NCBI RefSeq assembly: GCF_001509555.1
Contig: NZ_LMAS01000004.1
Coordinates: forward strand, 186,001-250,000
Direction: 5' to 3'
Length of the DNA: 64,000 bases
DNA from: Bacillus sp. FJAT-29937
GTDB lineage: Bacteria > Bacillota > Bacilli > Bacillales > Cytobacillaceae
In this document: one piece after another, positions 60,163 through 64,000 of the stretch
Layout of the letters: each line of letters opens with the position of its first letter
How positions within the stretch are numbered: position 1 is the stretch's first letter
Notes under the pieces: generated by a model
Seen by the model: only the letters and a program-made list of their open reading frames with translations
Told to the model about the DNA's origin: nothing
Database searches by the model: none
Translations under genes and position numbers: made by a program

Positions 60163-61119
60163 CTAATTTTCTCGTTTTGCTAAATAATCTATAATTCCCA
60201 TTGATCCGACATTCAAATCAAGCTGAATAAGTTCTGAAATATCTTCTTCTAAAACTATTTGATTTTCTGATAAAAATTGATTAACATCATTCCATAACAG
60301 ATGGAAAAGGGCTTGCTGCTTTATATCAAATGAAGCAGTTTGGTTTTCTGCCCATGCCTTTTCCCCAGCCGCCATAAATTTTGGCAGCCAATACTCAATT
60401 TGTTTATAAACCTGATTAGGATTAGCGGTCATTCCATAATGGCCAAAGTAAATTCTCTCTACTTGAAGCGACGAAATTCTTTTCATTGAGTGATGCATCG
60501 CCTCGGGATCAAATTGATTCGGTGAGGTAGACGGAAGAATTAATTCAGCCCCCTGGTCGAAAATTTGCGGATAATAAACCCCGATTGTATCACCAGTAAA
60601 TATTCCATTACTGAAGGAATCATGAATGGAAAAATGATGGTTGGCATGACCTGGTGTATCCATAAATGTCAGAATACGTTCTTTTCCAATTTTCAGCGTT
60701 TCTCCGTCCTCTTTGACGACTAAGCGGTCCTCTGGCACTGGCAAAATGGGATCAAAGAGCTCATTAAATTTATCTCCATAAACAGCCTTTGCCCCTTGAA
60801 TTAGTCTTGAAGGATCAGCAAGATGACGTTTGCCGCGAGGATGAACAATTACTTTAGCATTTGGGCAATGATTAAGCAATAAACCAACACCGCCAGCATG
60901 ATCAAGATGGATGTGTGTGACAATTATATTTTTTACTTCTATTAACGCTATTCCTAATTCCTCTAAGCCCTTCAGGACATATGGAATAGAGGGACTCGCG
61001 CTCGTTTCAATAATCGTTACTTCTTCAGCTTGAATAATATATGAACCTGTCCTTCTTTCTTTTCCTAAATCGAATGCATCGATAAGAGATACATTATATC
61101 CTAAACCTATTGTACTCAT
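60163..61119 (-). CDS. yqjP: Metallo-beta-lactamase fold hydrolase, YqjP-like
   Basis: A 318-residue MBL-fold hydrolase. The metal motif THIHLDHAGG lies near residues 69-78; further ligands are in DTPGHANHHFS near 153-163, FTGDTIG near 170-176 and the distal His in YFGHYGM near 224. A C-terminal domain of about 85 residues is helical. Length and neighbourhood with proI match B. subtilis YqjP (319 aa). The natural substrate is unknown. ATG at 61119 (MSTIGLGYN) follows AAAGGGG; the frame extends six codons upstream. Confidence 0.82.
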   Translation of the reverse strand: MSTIGLGYNVSLIDAFDLGKERRTGSYIIQAEEVTIIETSASPSIPYVLKGLEELGIALIEVKNIIVTHIHLDHAGGVGLLLNHCPNAKVIVHPRGKRHLADPSRLIQGAKAVYGDKFNELFDPILPVPEDRLVVKEDGETLKIGKERILTFMDTPGHANHHFSIHDSFSNGIFTGDTIGVYYPQIFDQGAELILPSTSPNQFDPEAMHHSMKRISSLQVERIYFGHYGMTANPNQVYKQIEYWLPKFMAAGEKAWAENQTASFDIKQQALFHLLWNDVNQFLSENQIVLEEDISELIQLDLNVGSMGIIDYLAKREN

Positions 61120-61242
61120 TCGCCAAACCCCTTTCAAAAGTATATTTACTATTTTATAACGAATTCTTCGAGATGAGGCAAAACTCCTCTTTCCTTTGTT
61201 TTTTTCAATTAAAGAGCATCCGTTCCCAACCTAGTATGTAAA

Positions 61243-61314
61243 TGTCGTTGGCTTCATTTCTCTGCGCTGGTGATTACTCCGTACATCAAGGCTTGTTCAA
61301 TGAATCCAACGACA
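61243..61314. repeat. Inverted repeat in the gap between the dipeptide transporter and yqjP
   Basis: TGTCGTTGGCTTCATT (61243-61258) and AATGAATCCAACGACA (61299-61314) are complements with one mismatch in 16, around a 40-base centre. The whole gap from 61120 to 61370 has no gene. It could be a small mobile-element remnant or a hairpin; no direct-repeat flank is clear. Confidence 0.5.
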
Positions 61315-61330
61315 ATTTAGTTAGTATTCA

Positions 61331-61360
61331 AAAAAAGCCCTCTCAAAGAGAAGGGCTTTC
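61331..61360 (-). terminator. Terminator of the dipeptide transporter operon
   Basis: On the minus strand AAAGCCCTTCTC, loop TTT, and GAGAGGGCTTT are followed by T. It lies just after the oppF-like stop. Confidence 0.85.
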
Positions 61361-61370
61361 GAAGTTTTGA

Positions 61371-62384
61371 TTAATAGTTTGCTTTTAATGCTGAGAAATC
61401 GACAGGGCCTTCCTCTGCTAAATGGCAGGCCACTTGATGATTCTCCCCAGGAATGGCATGTAGGGATGGCGCCTCTTTTGCACAACGGTCAAACGCATAA
61501 GGGCAGCGAGTGTGAAAACGGCATCCGGCTGGCGGATCTATTGGTGATGGCACATCTCCTTTAAGAATGATCCGTTCCTTCTTCTCTAAAACATTCGTAC
61601 TTGGGATTGCAGATAATAATGCCTTTGTATAAGGATGGTGCGGATTTTCAAATAATGATTTTTTATCAGCGATTTCAACAATCTTTCCTAAGTACATAAC
61701 AATGATTCGATCAGAAATATGGCGTACTACACCGAGATCATGGGAGATAAATAGATACGTTAACTTAAAATCCCTTTGCAATTCCTTTAGCAGGTTTAAC
61801 ACTTGTGCTTGAATAGACACGTCAAGTGCTGAAACAGCTTCATCACAAATAATCAGCTTTGGATTAACTGAAAGAGCACGCGCAATGCCAATTCGCTGGC
61901 GCTGTCCTCCGCTGAATTCATGCGGATAGCGGTCAACCTGGTGTGCTCCAATTCCTACTGTTTCAAGCAACTCAGTTATTTTTTGTCGTCTTTCTCTTGG
62001 GGGTACGACATTTTGGATTTCCAATGCTTCTTCCAAAATCTGACTTACTGTTTGACGTGGATTTAATGAAGCATATGGATCCTGGAATATGATTTGCAAA
62101 TCTTTTCGCTTTTTTCTCATTTGTGATTTGCTTAATGCAAGCAAATTCTCGCCTTGAAAATACACTTCGCCAGAATAAGGATTATCCAATCTAAGGATTG
62201 CTCTGCCAGTTGTGGATTTTCCGCAGCCCGACTCTCCTACAATACTGACAGTTTCCCCTTCATATATATTAAAGCTAATATCGTCGACTGCTTTAACATG
62301 GTTAACAGTTCTACCTAGAATACCGCCTTTAATTGGGAAATACTGCTTAAGCTCTTTCACTTCTAATAATGCTTGCTTACTCAT
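61371..62384 (-). CDS. Oligo/dipeptide ABC transporter ATP-binding protein (OppF/DppF type)
   Basis: A 337-residue ATPase. Walker A is GESGCGKSTTGR near 53-64, the signature EFSGGQRQRIGIARAL near 155-170, and Walker B LIICDEAVSALD near 176-187. The switch His is in FISHDL near 210. The C-terminal oligopeptide extension has CRFHTRCPYAFDRC near 293-306, whose cysteines are usual in this family. The ATG at 62384 overlaps the stop of the preceding ATPase gene by ATGAGTAA, so translation is coupled; the longer frame to 62453 only runs back into that gene. The substrate is a short peptide, not further defined. Confidence 0.88.
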   Translation of the reverse strand: MSKQALLEVKELKQYFPIKGGILGRTVNHVKAVDDISFNIYEGETVSIVGESGCGKSTTGRAILRLDNPYSGEVYFQGENLLALSKSQMRKKRKDLQIIFQDPYASLNPRQTVSQILEEALEIQNVVPPRERRQKITELLETVGIGAHQVDRYPHEFSGGQRQRIGIARALSVNPKLIICDEAVSALDVSIQAQVLNLLKELQRDFKLTYLFISHDLGVVRHISDRIIVMYLGKIVEIADKKSLFENPHHPYTKALLSAIPSTNVLEKKERIILKGDVPSPIDPPAGCRFHTRCPYAFDRCAKEAPSLHAIPGENHQVACHLAEEGPVDFSALKANY

Positions 62385-63402
62385 GGCTAGCTGCAACCCC
62401 CTCTTGTTTCTCCCATTTATCTGTGTACATCCAGCAGCGAACTTTATCTCCATCTTTCATATTCTGCAGCTCTGGCAGCTCGGAATGACAAATTTCTCTT
62501 GCATGCGGACACCGAGGAGCAAATCGGCAGCCAAGCGGCAAATTAAATGGATTTGGGACTTGACCATGAATAACAGAAAGATCCCCTTCAACATCTTCAT
62601 CATGTTTCGGCACTGAGTTTAATAGACCGATTGTATAGGGATGCTTTGGGTCAGTAAAGATCGTTTCTACATCTGCATATTCTACAACTTTCCCGCAATA
62701 CATAACCGCTACTTTATCACACATTTCAGCTACTACTCCAAGATCATGAGTGATAATCATGAGTGATGTACCAAGGTCTTCCTGAAGCTTTTTGATCAAT
62801 TCAAGAATTTGGGCCTGAATTGTTACATCCAGTGCAGTTGTCGGCTCATCAGCAATTAATAATTCCGGATTACATGCTAATGCAATCGCAATCATAACCC
62901 GTTGGCGCATTCCCCCTGAAAGCTCAAACGGATATTGTTTGGCACGCTTTTCTGGTGATGGGATTCCGACCAAACTCAGCATTTCAATTGCTTTGATCCA
63001 AGCATCCTTGCGGTTTAGCTTCTGATGAATTCGAATGGATTCAGCAATCTGTTCCCCGCATGTCAATGTTGGGTTCAAAGAAGTCATTGGTTCTTGGAAA
63101 ATCATCGAGATATTATTTCCGCGAATGTCCATCATCTGCTTTTTTGTTTTTTCTAATAGATTTTCCCCTTTGAAATATACTTCCCCACCGACAATTTTCC
63201 CGATTGGCTCTTGCAGAAGGCGAAGAATGGAAAGGGAAGTAATACTTTTACCCGAACCAGATTCGCCTACTATTCCAAGCGTTTTGCCCTTTTCAATTGA
63301 GAAGTCAACACCATCTACCGCTTTTACTTCTCCTTCATCTGTAAAAAAGGAGGTACGAAGATTTCTTATCTCTAGAATATTTTCAGTTTTTTGTATAGTC
63401 AT
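62377..63402 (-). CDS. Oligo/dipeptide ABC transporter ATP-binding protein (OppD/DppD type)
   Basis: A 341-residue ATPase. Walker A is [12 protein letters not shown] near 42-53, the signature [16 protein letters not shown] near 157-172, and Walker [13 protein letters not shown] near 178-189. The C-terminal cysteine motif is [14 protein letters not shown] near 295-308. Lengths and order (permease, D, F) are those of a Dpp/App-type importer. ATG at 63402 follows GGTGA; a GTG three codons earlier is an alternative. It lies 14 bases after the permease gene. Confidence 0.88.
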   Translation of the reverse strand: MTIQKTENILEIRNLRTSFFTDEGEVKAVDGVDFSIEKGKTLGIVGESGSGKSITSLSILRLLQEPIGKIVGGEVYFKGENLLEKTKKQMMDIRGNNISMIFQEPMTSLNPTLTCGEQIAESIRIHQKLNRKDAWIKAIEMLSLVGIPSPEKRAKQYPFELSGGMRQRVMIAIALACNPELLIADEPTTALDVTIQAQILELIKKLQEDLGTSLMIITHDLGVVAEMCDKVAVMYCGKVVEYADVETIFTDPKHPYTIGLLNSVPKHDEDVEGDLSVIHGQVPNPFNLPLGCRFAPRCPHAREICHSELPELQNMKDGDKVRCWMYTDKWEKQEGVAASHE

Positions 63403-63416
63403 TGGTCTCACCAGCC

Positions 63417-64000
63417 TTAGTTCAAATCAATCCGTTTGTTAATAAAACGGTATGTAACATCCACAAGTGTATTAACAATTACGAAGAGAACAGCACAAAC
63501 AAGAATCGTCCCCTGTACCATTGGGAAATCATGTGCACGTATAGAATCGATAATCAAGCGGCCTAAACCATTAATGGCAAAAACCGTTTCTGTTACAACT
63601 GCTCCCCCTAATAAACCTCCAAATTGCAGGCCGACAACTGTAACAACAGGAACTAAAGCATTGCGCAGAGCATGCTTGTAAATGACTAGCCGATCGCTAA
63701 CCCCTTTTGCATAGGCTGTGCGAATATAATCCTGATCAATAACTTCAAGCATACTTGAACGTGTCATTCGGGCAATAATGGCTGCACCAACAGTCCCTAA
63801 CGTAATAACCGGCAAAATCATATGTTCAATAGAACCCCACCCGACAACAGGCAGCCATCCAAGATTAACTGAAAAGAAGTAAATTAACATGATGCCAAGT
63901 AAAAAGTTTGGCATTGAGAAGCCGAAAAGTGCCACAAGCATAAGAGAAATATCGGCAAAAGAGCCCTTCCTTGTAGCGGAAATGATCCCTGCAATTAGCC
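63417..64000 (-). CDS. Dipeptide ABC transporter permease, DppB/OppB type (partial)
   Basis: The 3' part of a permease gene; the frame stays open to the right edge of the window, so the N-terminus is missing and only about 193 codons are seen. [31 protein letters not shown] gives membrane helices. The EAA loop [26 protein letters not shown] contacts the ATPase, and the end [19 protein letters not shown] is of the DppB (not DppC) type. A DppC-type gene and a binding protein are not between it and the ATPase genes, so they should lie beyond the edge or elsewhere. Confidence 0.88.
   Translation of the reverse strand, partial: LIAGIISATRKGSFADISLMLVALFGFSMPNFLLGIMLIYFFSVNLGWLPVVGWGSIEHMILPVITLGTVGAAIIARMTRSSMLEVIDQDYIRTAYAKGVSDRLVIYKHALRNALVPVVTVVGLQFGGLLGGAVVTETVFAINGLGRLIIDSIRAHDFPMVQGTILVCAVLFVIVNTLVDVTYRFINKRIDLN

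Noticed and set aside
1..64000. Prophage, CRISPR array, rRNA or tRNA genes
   Set aside because: No phage structural or integrase-like proteins, no regular direct-repeat arrays, and no cloverleaf or rRNA-like sequence was noticed on either strand.

Overview
The window is chromosomal DNA from an endospore-forming member of the Bacillaceae, low in G+C and outside but related to Bacillus subtilis. The evidence is two alpha/beta small acid-soluble spore protein genes, SpoVR, four YheC/YheD-type spore-associated ATP-grasp proteins, a SigY-type ECF operon, AGGAGG ribosome binding sites, and long runs of gene order shared with B. subtilis. No tRNA, rRNA, prophage, transposase or CRISPR array was seen. 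Names taken from B. subtilis rest on remembered family features and gene order, not on a database search.

Layout. 1-17.8 kb: an ArsB/NhaD-type permease, then a block like B. subtilis yhaP-yhaQ-yhzD-yhaR-hemZ-yhaX-(SASP)-yheA-yheB-yheD/C-yheE-sspB. An acyl-CoA ligase is inserted behind a cre-like site, and the yheD/yheC pair is doubled. 17.9-26.1 kb: fumarase, a 27-aa membrane ORF, a full-length imperfect-palindrome repeat, a sigY-yxlC-yxlD-yxlE operon with its own SigY-type promoter, a class A PBP, an XRE regulator, a soluble histidine kinase with SigH/Spo0A-like sites, and a GNAT acetyltransferase. 26.1-31.9 kb: a Cd/Zn-type P1B ATPase with an in-frame TGA in its metal-binding motif, and two CNNM/MpfA-type transporters flanking a frameshifted MerR gene. 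Both CNNM genes have a hairpin between Shine-Dalgarno and start codon.

31.9-45.5 kb: a YclJK-like two-component system divergent from a secreted His-rich protein, a YitT protein, SpoVR, a YkoGH-like system with two PepSY proteins, yhdC, yhdB, the YhcYZ two-component system and pgcA. 45.8-50.7 kb: a BdbC/thioredoxin-like pair, yhcU, the pseudouridine synthase yhcT, a GlsB-like protein, and the phosphate transporter pair ykaA-pit. 50.8-58.2 kb: a calcium-loop lipoprotein and an OmpR-type two-component system, divergent from an unusual fusion of a dihydroorotate-dehydrogenase-like domain to a duplicated membrane domain, then the cystine transporter tcyP. 58.4-64 kb: a DUF2187 protein, an operon yqjP-like/NUDIX/proI, and the end of a dipeptide ABC transporter operon that runs off the right edge.

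Most of the window is ordinary Bacillaceae core genome. The points most worth a second look are the paired CNNM leader hairpins, the DHODH-membrane fusion, the two single-base lesions (cation ATPase and MerR), the expanded ATP-grasp cluster and several symmetric sites near promoters. Start codons were moved from the longest reading frame to the best ribosome binding site wherever one was clear.
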